A stretch of 64,000 nt of DNA from Bacillota bacterium (GTDB lineage: Bacteria > Bacillota > Clostridia > Acetivibrionales > DSM-27016): positions 372,001 through 436,000 of the forward strand of contig JAEWDM010000040.1 in assembly GCA_023390115.1 (NCBI GenBank), read 5' to 3'. The notes beneath the pieces were generated by a model. The model saw only the letters and a program-made list of their open reading frames with translations, was not told the DNA's origin and searched no databases. Shown in pieces: positions 44,193 to 51,178 of the stretch. Positions within the stretch are counted from its first letter, which is position 1; the number at the start of each line of letters is the position of its first letter. The translations under genes were made by a program, and so were the position numbers.

Positions 44193-44236
44193 AATAACCG
44201 GATGTAGGATTTTAGGCATCTGGTTATTTATATTTT
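44193..44236 (+). terminator. Terminator of the glycan locus
   Basis: AATAACCGGATG (44193-44204) pairs with CATCTGGTTATT (44217-44228) with one G-T pair and a 12-nt loop, followed by TATATTTTA. It separates the locus from the converging metal importer operon. Confidence 0.75.
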
Positions 44237-44320
44237 ATTGCATATAAATATGGTGTCCCCGGCAAAGATTAACAATGAATTACATACAAATGCCGTAGCC
44301 GATGCTCATTATGTTGAAGA

Positions 44321-45439
44321 TTATGCGGAAAACAGGACCTCATAAATTCGAATGCTGGCGGCCCTGCCTTTATCAGTCAGTCTTGCCAGGCCGTTCACCA
44401 ATTCTATACAGCCATCACGCTTAAGTAGTTTCACGATTCTTGCAGTAAATACCGTATCCCAGTGGAGCTGTGCCTGGATAGTATCAATTCCTGCTTCCGC
44501 TGCTTCGTTCGCATTGCCTTCATGGCTGGATAAATAAAATAGCAGTGTCGATTTTGAAAACTCAATTTTTTGTATTCTGCGTCTGCGTAATGTGCTGACA
44601 AGACCTCTGCGGGGCGCAAAGATGAATACTAAAAGAAAAACAACTCCTGTCATTACTGCCATACTGCCTGCAATGGAAACATTCAGCAAGGCTGCTGCCT
44701 GATAACCTGAAATCCCGTTTGCAGCGCCGATCACGCCGCCTAGTATCAGCATTTGTTTTAAATCGTCAGTCAGTAAATATGCCGTGACAGGAGGGCCGAT
44801 CATGAAAGCTACAACTAATACAGAACCAACTGCCTGAAAAGCTCCAACAGTTGTAAGTGAAACCAGTGTCATCAGTCCATAGTGTATTAGAGCAGGCGAG
44901 AATCCAAGTACAGCGGCCAGCATGGGATCAAAAGTTGCTACCTTCAATTCCTTGAAAAAGATGAGGATTATCACCAAATTGATTAGCAGCAGCGCTCCTG
45001 ATGTATATATAGCCTTTGCACCGATATCGGCGCCGGCAATTATCATCCGGTCAAAAGGTGCAAAAGCCAGCTCTCCAAGAAGCACTGAATCGGTGTCCAG
45101 GTGCGCCGAGCCGGCATGGCGGGTTATGAGAATAATGGCGATAGAAAATAGCAGCGGAAACACCGCGCCGATGGCGGCATCCTCGGACAGCAGCCTTGTT
45201 CTGCTGAGCAGCTCCGTCAGCCAGACAGTCACAACCCCTATTAGGGTTGCACCCGCCAGCAGCAAAGGTGATGAAAGGTTGTGGGTAATGAAGAATGCCA
45301 GCACTATGCCAAGCAGAATGGTATGAGTTATGGAGTCGGACATCATGGACATTTTCCGCAGGACCAGAAATACACCCGGAAGTGTACAGGTAACAGCTAC
45401 AATCACAGCAATAATTTGAATTTCAATTTGCGGAGCCAT
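44321..45439 (-). CDS. Metal ABC transporter permease with C-terminal winged-helix-like extension (MntC-like)
   Basis: 372-residue ABC-3 family permease for Mn or Zn. Residues 1-280 have eight or nine helices with SITHTILLGIV and VGAFQAVGSVLVVAFMIGPPVTAYL, both conserved in the family. The last 80 residues (about 290-372) are cytosolic and resemble a winged helix (TLLFYLSSHEG, FTARIVKLLKRDGCI, LARLTDKGRAA), as in the long MntC permease of Bacillus subtilis. ATG 45439 follows AAGGAGG at good spacing; an upstream in-frame start would add a cysteine-rich leader without a site. It overlaps the second permease gene by 17 bases and is last in the operon. Confidence 0.88.
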   Translation of the reverse strand: MAPQIEIQIIAVIVAVTCTLPGVFLVLRKMSMMSDSITHTILLGIVLAFFITHNLSSPLLLAGATLIGVVTVWLTELLSRTRLLSEDAAIGAVFPLLFSIAIILITRHAGSAHLDTDSVLLGELAFAPFDRMIIAGADIGAKAIYTSGALLLINLVIILIFFKELKVATFDPMLAAVLGFSPALIHYGLMTLVSLTTVGAFQAVGSVLVVAFMIGPPVTAYLLTDDLKQMLILGGVIGAANGISGYQAAALLNVSIAGSMAVMTGVVFLLVFIFAPRRGLVSTLRRRRIQKIEFSKSTLLFYLSSHEGNANEAAEAGIDTIQAQLHWDTVFTARIVKLLKRDGCIELVNGLARLTDKGRAASIRIYEVLFSA

Positions 45440-46346
45440 CCGGTGCGCCTCCTTCCATTTTGTATAAAACCCGGTTCTTTCCGTGCTGGTACATGCGGTG
45501 CAAAATCCCCCTGCCCGGTGCAAATAGCACGCTGATCAATACTATGATGCTGACGCATACGACGATTACCGGACCCGTAGGCAGTTTAGGGATAAGAGAG
45601 CTGACGGCGGTTCCCGCAACGCCGGATGCCGAGCCGAACATGGCGGAGAGCATTACCATCATCCATAGCTTATTCGTCCATTGGCGGGCGGCTACTGCGG
45701 GCGTAATCAGCATAGCACTCATAAGGATAACTCCTACTGTCTGCAATCCTATGATAATGGCAAGCACAATCATAAATGACAGCAGCAGGTTTAAGCTTTT
45801 CGGAGAAAAACCGAGGCTTTGTGCAAAGTCGCTATCAAAAGTAAAAAGCTTGAATTCCTTCCAAAACAGAAGCACCAGTGCCAGCAACACAGCCCCGCAT
45901 ACCGCCATCAGGATAATATCTCTTTGCAGAAGCGTAGACGCTTGCCCGAAAATGAAACGCTTGAGGCCCGCCTGATTGGAGTTGGGGATTTTCTGTACAT
46001 ACGTGAGCAATACCAGGCCTAACCCAAAAAACACAGACATTACCAGCGCCAATGCACTATCAAATTTAATTCGGGTGTTGCGGACAATGCTGACTATGAA
46101 AAGTGTTGCCAGCAGGCCGGAAATAAGTGCCCCCATCAGCAGAATTTCAGTGTTTTTACTGCCCAGCAGAGCAAAAGCAGTGACTACGCCGGGCAGGGCG
46201 GAGTGAGATACGCCGTCGCCCAGCAAGCTTTGTTTGCGCAATACGGCAAAGCTTCCCAATACTCCGCTGATTAATCCTAAAAGAGCGGAACCCAGTGCCA
46301 CGGTTTGAAAGGTATAGTCATGCAATAAAGTGAAAAGAGTGCTCAT
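45423..46346 (-). CDS. Metal ABC transporter permease (MntD/TroD-like)
   Basis: 307-residue ABC-3 permease with eight or nine helices. Conserved stretches include LLGDGVSHSALPGVV (the coupling region) and GLQTVGVILMSAMLITPAVAARQW. It starts 1 base after the ATPase stop region and overlaps the following permease, so four genes form one tightly packed transcription unit. Together with the other permease it forms a Mn/Zn channel. Confidence 0.9.
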   Translation of the reverse strand: MSTLFTLLHDYTFQTVALGSALLGLISGVLGSFAVLRKQSLLGDGVSHSALPGVVTAFALLGSKNTEILLMGALISGLLATLFIVSIVRNTRIKFDSALALVMSVFFGLGLVLLTYVQKIPNSNQAGLKRFIFGQASTLLQRDIILMAVCGAVLLALVLLFWKEFKLFTFDSDFAQSLGFSPKSLNLLLSFMIVLAIIIGLQTVGVILMSAMLITPAVAARQWTNKLWMMVMLSAMFGSASGVAGTAVSSLIPKLPTGPVIVVCVSIIVLISVLFAPGRGILHRMYQHGKNRVLYKMEGGAPDGSAN

Positions 46347-46347
46347 G

Positions 46348-47100
46348 TCAAACCACGCTCCTTAGCAGCATGCCGGAGCTATGATAAGTCTTTTCCAGAT
46401 TTTTTTCATGAAATACCTCATCCACCGGTCCGGCGGCAATTACACGCATATTAACCAGCGTTACCCAGTCAAAATAATCCGGTATGGTTTGAAGATCGTG
46501 ATGGACTACTACTACTGTCTTTCCCTGTTCTTTTAGATCCTTGAGCAGTGTTATGATGGCGCGTTCCGTTTGCGCGTCCACACCCTTGAAGGGCTCATCC
46601 ATGAAGTATACCTCTGCTTCCTGTGCCAGTGCGCGGGCGAGGAATACCCGCTGCTGCTGTCCCCCGGAAAGCTGGCTTATCTGACGGGAGGAGTATTGCT
46701 CCATTCCGACCTTTGCAAGCATCTGCCGTGTCAGTGCCGTATCTGCTTTGCGGGGACGGCGTATCCACCCCAGCTTGCCGTAGCGGCCCATTAATACCAC
46801 ATCCTGTACCGTGGCCGGAAAGTCCCAATCCACGCTGCCGCTTTGCGGCACATAGCCGATCCGGTTTTTCAGCATTCGCACATCACCGCTGTCTTCCAGG
46901 AAGCGTACTGCTCCGGTAACAGGCTTTATGAGGCCCAGCATGGCTTTAATAAGAGTTGTCTTTCCCGCGCCATTTGGACCGACCATGGCCATTAGCTTTC
47001 CTTTGGGAATTTTAAGGTCAATATTCCATAGGACAGGCTTGGAATCATAAGCTATCGTAAGCTTTTCTATCTCTACCGCATAATTTGCATGTTTATCCAT
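46348..47100 (-). CDS. Metal ABC transporter ATP-binding protein
   Basis: 250-residue ABC ATPase that powers the Mn/Zn importer. Walker A GPNGAGKTT (about 39-47), signature LSGGQQQRVFLARAL (about 145-159), Walker B VYFMDEPFKGVD and the switch histidine in VVVVHHDL are all intact. IGYVPQSGSVDWDFPATVQDVV (by position 91-112) is typical of manganese/zinc-type ATPases. It follows the binding-protein gene by 15 bases. Confidence 0.93.
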   Translation of the reverse strand: MDKHANYAVEIEKLTIAYDSKPVLWNIDLKIPKGKLMAMVGPNGAGKTTLIKAMLGLIKPVTGAVRFLEDSGDVRMLKNRIGYVPQSGSVDWDFPATVQDVVLMGRYGKLGWIRRPRKADTALTRQMLAKVGMEQYSSRQISQLSGGQQQRVFLARALAQEAEVYFMDEPFKGVDAQTERAIITLLKDLKEQGKTVVVVHHDLQTIPDYFDWVTLVNMRVIAAGPVDEVFHEKNLEKTYHSSGMLLRSVV

Positions 47101-47115
47101 GTTATTCCCTCCTCG

Positions 47116-48054
47116 CTATTTTAAAGCATCCACAATAGTATCAATGTTAGCCTTGACGGTAAGAATATAGGTCTCCGCACCGGTATCTTCGCTGCCCAGG
47201 GAATCGGAATACAGCTCGCCTCCGATGGCAACGTCAAAGTTTCTGGACTTTACCGCAGCCTGTAATGCTTCAATGGTTTTGGGAGGGACTGAGGATTCCA
47301 CAAAAATTGCCTTAAGCCGGCGCTCCGTAATAAAATTGGCCAGATTACTTACGTCTGCCGTGCCCGCCTCCGCATCTGTGCTGATCCCTTGCAAACCCCG
47401 TACCTCAAAACCATATGCCCTGCCAAAATATTGGAAAGCATCATGTGCTGTGACCAGTACGCGTTGCTTTTCCGCAAGCTCTGAGACTCTATTGCGGATG
47501 TATGTATCCGCTTTATCCAGCTCCTTTAAGTAAGCAGCCAGATTTGATTCATAATAGGCTTTTCCGCTGTAATCTGCCTGGGATAGCCCTGCTGCTACAA
47601 TTTGTGCGGCATCCTTCCACAAGGAAACGTCAAACCAGATATGCGGGTCAAGTATAGAGCTGTCACCTTCAGACCCAAGGAGCTTCGATTTATCCAGTCC
47701 CTCCCCGATGCAAATGACTGTAGAGCCTTGCCCGGATAGATTTTCAAAAATTTCGCTCATTTTTCCCTCCAGATGCAGTCCGTTGTATACGACAGCATCT
47801 GCATTCTGCATCAGAGATACGTCGCCTGCGCTGGCCTGATAAAGATGGGGATCAATACCCGGGCCCATCAGACCGTTTACCATGACACGTTCGCCCCCTA
47901 TGACTTGAGTTAAATCTGCAAGCATTGTTGTAGTGGCAACAGCGCTCAGCTTACTGTCCGCAGATTGTGTGCCTTTCGTGGGTGAAGTGCATCCCGCAGG
48001 CAACAGGATACAGCTTAGAAGTATTCCTAAAAGGATTTTTGATTTTAGTTTCAT
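47116..48054 (-). CDS. Mn/Zn-binding lipoprotein of the importer (TroA/ZnuA family)
   Basis: 312-residue cluster A-I metal-binding lipoprotein; lipobox LLPAGC with C22. The metal ligands can be read as H70 (GIDPHLY), H138 (LDPHIWFD), H204 (VTAHDAFQYF) and D284 (LYSDSLG). This His3Asp set matches TroA, which binds Zn or Mn, rather than PsaA/MntC-type His2GluAsp. ATG 48054 has a GGGGGG-type site; the in-frame ATG 63 bases upstream would precede the signal peptide with a non-hydrophobic leader. The leader region upstream contains a 7-bp hairpin and a structured element. The metal preference between Mn and Zn is not settled. Confidence 0.92.
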   Translation of the reverse strand: MKLKSKILLGILLSCILLPAGCTSPTKGTQSADSKLSAVATTTMLADLTQVIGGERVMVNGLMGPGIDPHLYQASAGDVSLMQNADAVVYNGLHLEGKMSEIFENLSGQGSTVICIGEGLDKSKLLGSEGDSSILDPHIWFDVSLWKDAAQIVAAGLSQADYSGKAYYESNLAAYLKELDKADTYIRNRVSELAEKQRVLVTAHDAFQYFGRAYGFEVRGLQGISTDAEAGTADVSNLANFITERRLKAIFVESSVPPKTIEALQAAVKSRNFDVAIGGELYSDSLGSEDTGAETYILTVKANIDTIVDALK

Positions 48055-48126
48055 GGATAAACCCCCCTGACAATTTATAAATTTCATATTATTATGTATG
48101 TTTTGTGTCATCAACATAGATTTTAC

Positions 48127-48265
48127 AGGCGGACTTATAAATTATTTGAATTTTCCGCCTTAAGGGTCAAGTACCATCAGCCTTCGCAGGCACCCGGCTC
48201 CACAGCCATAATGGTGCTGCCGGTTGAGCTCCGCGAAAGTTAGCCGAGGGAAACAACGTTTCCTT
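48127..48265. other. Structured intergenic element between troA-like gene and toxin-antitoxin pair
   Basis: This GC-richer patch contains a hairpin AGGCGGA (48127-48133)/TCCGCCT (48154-48160), a middle block with TACCATC, CGCAGG (48185-48190) and CAGCCATAA (48203-48211), a CTTCGC/GCGAAAG pairing option, and a terminal hairpin AGGGAAAC/GTTTCCTT (48247-48265). The blocks TACCAYC, CGCAGG, CCCG and CAGCCATAA occur in the same order in the RNA candidate at 49.35 kb, so it may be a degenerate relative or a leader RNA. No known riboswitch was recognised in either orientation. Confidence 0.4.
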
Positions 48266-48327
48266 TAACTAATTTATGAAATTCGGGCGTTAAGTGTTAC
48301 AAAAAAATGTTTTCCTAAATAAAAGAA

Positions 48328-48356
48328 TTGACGATTGTAGAAACTTTGTATATACT
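48328..48356 (+). promoter_or_regulatory. Promoter of the toxin-antitoxin operon
   Basis: TTGACG (48328-48333), 17 bases, TATACT (48351-48356), followed by AGAGGTGA before ATG 48376. Confidence 0.75.
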
Positions 48357-48375
48357 TTGGGTAGAGGTGATTTTT

Positions 48376-48618
48376 ATGTACACAACTATTCAGAAATGGG
48401 GAAACAGTCATGCTGTCCGTTTGCCAAAGGGAGTTCTGGAGGCTGCCGATTTGCGTGAAAATGACAGGATTGAAATTAATGCGGAGAATGATACTATCGT
48501 GATTAGACGTGCAAATAAAAGGCATAAGAAATTGGAAGAACGTCTGGCTGGATATACAGGAGATTATAGCCCCAGTGAGTGGGATACCGGGGCATCAAAG
48601 GGAAATGAGGCATGGTAA
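48376..48618 (+). CDS. AbrB/MazE-type antitoxin
   Basis: 80 residues. The first 45 form a swapped-hairpin AbrB/MazE DNA-binding fold (TIQKWGNSHAVRLPKGVLEAA, then ENDRIEINAENDTIVIRR), the rest is an acidic tail (ERLAGYTGDYSPSEWDTG) that would bind and block the toxin. ATG 48376 has an AGAGGTGA site, and an earlier in-frame start lies inside the promoter. It overlaps the toxin gene by up to 7 bases, as is usual for such modules. It probably autoregulates its own promoter. Confidence 0.9.
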   Translation: MYTTIQKWGNSHAVRLPKGVLEAADLRENDRIEINAENDTIVIRRANKRHKKLEERLAGYTGDYSPSEWDTGASKGNEAW

Positions 48619-48956
48619 TGGATTATATACCTGAACAGGGAGATATTATTACTCTTGAATTTGATCCACATGCCGGACATGAGCAGAAAGGAAAACGTCC
48701 GGCAATGGTAGTCAGCAACAGTACCTTTAACAAGTTTACCAAAATGGCGATGGTATGCCCAATCACCAACACCAATCGAAATTTCCCGCTTCATATAGTT
48801 CTTGATGACAGGACAGCAACAACAGGCGTTGTTATGTGCGAGCAGGTTAAAACTCTTGATTTATCGGCAAGGAAGGCTGCATTTAAGGAAAGGTCACCAC
48901 AGGATATTATTGAAGAGGTTGTAGACATTATTTATGGTTTTATTGAATTGACGTAA
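48612..48956 (+). CDS. MazF/PemK-type endoribonuclease toxin
   Basis: 114 residues of the CcdB/MazF fold. Typical segments: PEQGDIITLEFDPHAGHEQKGKRPAMVVS (by position 6-34), MVCPITNTNRNFPLHIVL and VMCEQVKTLDLSARKA. Such enzymes cleave mRNA and are neutralised by the MazE-type partner encoded immediately upstream. The start may be ATG 48612 or ATG 48618, both overlapping the antitoxin end. The pair sits at the border of an accessory stretch containing gene remnants. Confidence 0.93.
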   Translation: MVMDYIPEQGDIITLEFDPHAGHEQKGKRPAMVVSNSTFNKFTKMAMVCPITNTNRNFPLHIVLDDRTATTGVVMCEQVKTLDLSARKAAFKERSPQDIIEEVVDIIYGFIELT

Positions 48957-49021
48957 AAATCAAACAGGACTTCATATGAGCTGCAGCTAAAACGGCCAAA
49001 TGGTGCAGGAAAATAGCAGAA

Positions 49022-49218
49022 TTGTCTGAACAAGATTAAAGGATTAAATGACAGACACGATTTGGAGATAAAGAGACAGATTCCTATCTGGAAGCATACG
49101 ATATTAATGACGGTTTGCTGATTAATTCCGGAAGGCCCAGCCTGGAGCTTAAAAGAATCTATAACAAGAAAAAGACTTATCCTGTAAATCCTTTAATCCC
49201 GTAATCATGTTCAGACAA
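49022..49218. repeat. Inverted-repeat-bounded remnant cassette
   Basis: TTGTCTGAACA (49022-49032) and its exact complement TGTTCAGACAA (49208-49218) bracket the GxxExxY-like remnant. The homology extends inward: both ends continue into a GATTA...GGATTAAA-type sequence. Sequences beginning TTGTCTGAAC with GGATTAAAGGATT are, from memory, common flanks of GxxExxY genes. Confidence 0.6.
49085..49204 (+). pseudogene. 3' remnant of a GxxExxY-like gene
   Basis: An open 39-codon tail reads YLEAYDINDGLLINSGRPS and then LELKRIYNKKK before a TAA stop. The pattern GLLINFG-x-SLE-x-KRIY is the characteristic C terminus of GxxExxY family proteins. The upstream two thirds of the gene is missing, no start codon or ribosome binding site is present, and the fragment is bounded by an 11-bp inverted repeat. 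A second, diverged copy of the same tail lies at 50087-50155. Confidence 0.6.
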
Positions 49219-49299
49219 CTTGGAAATTTTATACACTCTAATGGTGCTCTTGCTTTATCTTTACCCTGAAAACTTTATCCAGAAATATATAAAAATAAC

Positions 49300-49328
49300 T
49301 TGAAATTTCTACTAAAAAACACTATAAT
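49300..49328 (+). promoter_or_regulatory. Strong sigma-A-type promoter of the RNA candidate
   Basis: TTGAAA (49300-49305), exactly 17 bases, TATAAT (49323-49328), with no ribosome binding site or credible coding frame following. Confidence 0.8.
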
Positions 49329-49334
49329 GTTCCG

Positions 49335-49579
49335 TAGGAAGACAAAAAAAGTGCAGCATCCCGCAGAGCTACCACCCTCTGCGGGCTTGCGCAGGTGCCA
49401 AAACACCCGACACAACAGCCATAAGGCTGTGCCACACATACATTATTATAAAGCCTTTGCCGAATTATGGCAAGAGCTGATTTCTGCGTACGTTTGCATT
49501 AATTGTATTGTGGCTGTGACGCGCACTCCGACTTTAAAAATCGGCGTTGTGCATGGGTAACCCTGCACGACGCTTTTTT
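49335..49579 (+). ncRNA. Candidate free-standing structured RNA, about 245 nt
   Basis: A consensus promoter, a GC-rich folded body and a strong terminator with no open frame define this transcript. Visible helices: CCCGCAGAG (49360-49368)/CTCTGCGGG (49377-49385), ACAGCC (49415-49420)/GGCTGT (49425-49430), and CCGA/TCGG near 49527-49543. The 3' end is GCGTTGTGCA (49544-49553)/TGCACGACGC (49564-49573) followed by six Ts. It is not tmRNA, RNase P, SRP or 6S RNA by any motif I could find. Length and setting recall the raiA-motif RNAs of Clostridia, but I cannot confirm that. A related block lies at 48170-48215. Confidence 0.55.
49544..49579 (+). terminator. Intrinsic terminator of the RNA candidate
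   Basis: 10-bp stem GCGTTGTGCA/TGCACGACGC, extended by GGG/CCC around a TAA loop, then TTTTTT (49574-49579). Confidence 0.88.
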
Positions 49580-49580
49580 G

Positions 49581-49680
49581 TTTTCCTTTAAGAAGCAGGC
49601 CAGGGGGGCCTTCCCCCTGTACCTGCGGATTTAAAGGAAAAATATATTTATACGATGGATCGGTGCCACGGTGCCGGTCC
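49581..49680 (+). other. Nested palindrome and second hairpin in the leader of the Spo0E-like gene
   Basis: 49581-49641 is a three-tier hairpin: TTTTCCTTTAA/TTAAAGGAAAA (outer, 11 bp), GCAGG/CCTGC (middle) and CAGGGGG/CCCCCTG (inner). A further hairpin GGATCGG (49657-49663)/CCGGTCC (49674-49680) follows. They start right after the terminator of the RNA candidate and end 27 bases before the Spo0E-like start codon. They may be a palindromic repeat or a regulatory leader. Confidence 0.55.
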
Positions 49681-49706
49681 TGAAGTAAAGCAATGGGAGT
49701 CTTTAT

Positions 49707-49889
49707 ATGCTGAAGGAAAAAATAGCTGACATGCAGCAAAAGCTTAACAGGTCCGTAACCGATGAAAACCTGTCTTCGGAGTCTATATTAAGCATGAGCA
49801 GGGAACTGGACAGTGAAATGGCAAGCTATGTAAAAACAGACAGCTCCAAAGGGTGGACTATGGAAATAAAGTTTGTCGTCTGTTGCTGA
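49707..49889 (+). CDS. Spo0E-like aspartyl-phosphate phosphatase
   Basis: 60-residue protein with the two-helix hairpin layout of the Spo0E family, which dephosphorylates Spo0A-P and delays sporulation. The signature S-x-E-L-D is present as SMSRELDSEMASYVK (about residues 29-43), and the first helix reads LKEKIADMQQKLN. Length is normal for the family. The ribosome binding site is GGGAG about 9 bases before the ATG. It lies in an accessory stretch behind a structured RNA and two hairpins. Short proteins of this kind can be missed; the motif is the main support. Confidence 0.7.
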   Translation: MLKEKIADMQQKLNRSVTDENLSSESILSMSRELDSEMASYVKTDSSKGWTMEIKFVVCC

Positions 49890-50431
49890 TATATCCCCCA
49901 AAGATTATCGTATTTGAATAACAGGCGGCAATGTACACTTAAACTTTTTAACATACTTTTACTTCCTTATCTTATGGGAAGGGCGTTGCACAAAGGACTG
50001 CAGCGTCTTTTTTTACATAAACAGTGTTGCTTTCTAACTGTAAAAGTTGGTCCCTTTTCTGCTGATTTTTCAAGTTTAAAAAGTGGTAGATTAATTTCGG
50101 AGGACTCAGTCTGGAATTTAAAAGAGTCTATAAGAAAAAAAGACTTATCCTGTAAGTCCTTTAATCCCGTTCCTGAATAAAGCAAAGGATATATATGTAT
50201 GATTTAAATTCAATAAATAGCAAAAAAATTATAAAACAGGAAGGATTTTTGTAAACGTATGGAGAATTATACCATAGAAATTTATAAAATTGCTGAAAGA
50301 TCATAATTTTTGCCATGATTTTTCAGGTAAAAATATATGATACAGGATAATCTTGCTGGAAAGGAGCTTTCTATAGGATGATTATGCTTTTGCTTTTATG
50401 ATAGTTATTGCCTTATAGAAAAATAGTTATT
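49890..50431. other. Intergenic stretch with gene remnants
   Basis: About 540 bp without an intact gene. It contains the second GxxExxY-like tail (50087-50155) and otherwise AT-rich sequence with frameshifted fragments. No promoter or RNA structure was convincing. Confidence 0.5.
50087..50155 (+). pseudogene. Second GxxExxY-like 3' remnant
   Basis: Reads INFGGLSLEFKRVYKKKRLIL then TAA (from 50090), the family's C-terminal pattern, without any intact upstream part. The DNA from 50087 to 50176 is closely similar to 49115-49204 (shared ACTTATCCTGTAA and TCCTTTAATCCCG blocks), so the two fragments derive from the same or a related gene. The TTGTCTGAAC flank seen at the first copy was not found here. 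Confidence 0.55.
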
Positions 50432-51160
50432 ATGTTGTATTTTTTACAAAATTCATGGGTCATTGGTATTGGCGGAGGCTTAATAAGCGGAGTAATAGTA
50501 TTTTTTGTTTCGAACTGGATTATGAGCAGGAAAAATAATACTGAATATGTCAGGCAAATTCAATTAGCAAATGCTGAAGTTATAAATATACTTAAACCAT
50601 ATATTTCAGACAATGGTCTGCCTGATAAAAGAGTGCTGGATGCGATAATTTCATCTGTCTCCAGAAAATATAAAATAAAAAAAGACGAATTATATTCTAT
50701 TACAATCTTTTGTGAAGAACTGATACGTGAAATCATTGGCAATGTATACGTTTCCAATGATAAAAAAAGTGAGCATTCCAGGCAATTATCCGAGTATATA
50801 AATAATCTGGAACTATCAAAAACAGTTAACGAAGCTATAGATAAGTCAACGGAAATAAGTGTGAGATCTGATTACAGACAACGCTTGAGCAAGCAGTATA
50901 GTATTTTGCTGTCCCTTACCGCAACTATGCTGACCTTTTTCGCATTAGTGATAAGCGTAATGGAAGATAAGCTTAATTTTTTGATATACCCATTTAATGA
51001 AAGCAATATAATTATTGCAGTTGTCGGGATTATTACTGCTGCAAGCCTTGTGCCTCTGACAGCAGCCTCATTATTACGGGATATACTGCGGATTAAAGCT
51101 AAAAAAAGGCCTTTTAAGGAGAATGAAGCTGAAAACGGAGGTTTGTGCAAAGAGAATTAG
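50432..51160 (+). CDS. Membrane protein of unknown function
   Basis: 242 residues: one N-terminal membrane helix (VIGIGGGLISGVIVFFVSNWI), a charged cytosolic or extracellular region of about 120 residues with helical character (residues 30-155), and two C-terminal helices (ILLSLTATMLTFFALVISV and IIIAVVGIITAASLVPLTAA) ending in a basic tail. No family was recognised. The start is uncertain: ATG 50432 is used, but a TTG at 50408 is in frame and neither has a good ribosome binding site. It converges on the orphan response regulator gene. Confidence 0.55.
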   Translation: MLYFLQNSWVIGIGGGLISGVIVFFVSNWIMSRKNNTEYVRQIQLANAEVINILKPYISDNGLPDKRVLDAIISSVSRKYKIKKDELYSITIFCEELIREIIGNVYVSNDKKSEHSRQLSEYINNLELSKTVNEAIDKSTEISVRSDYRQRLSKQYSILLSLTATMLTFFALVISVMEDKLNFLIYPFNESNIIIAVVGIITAASLVPLTAASLLRDILRIKAKKRPFKENEAENGGLCKEN

Positions 51161-51178
51161 CTAAGTGATATTTATTTT

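Noticed and set aside
48160..48270. Cobalamin, manganese (yybP-ykoY) or c-di-GMP riboswitch in the leader of the troA-like gene
   Set aside because: Some words resemble cobalamin-box pieces on the minus strand, but the conserved core sequences of these riboswitches are absent.
49446..49739. 97-codon minus-strand open frame overlapping the RNA candidate and Spo0E-like leader
   Set aside because: It runs antisense through the terminator and palindromes, has no ribosome binding site and no recognisable protein pattern; the plus-strand RNA explains the region better.
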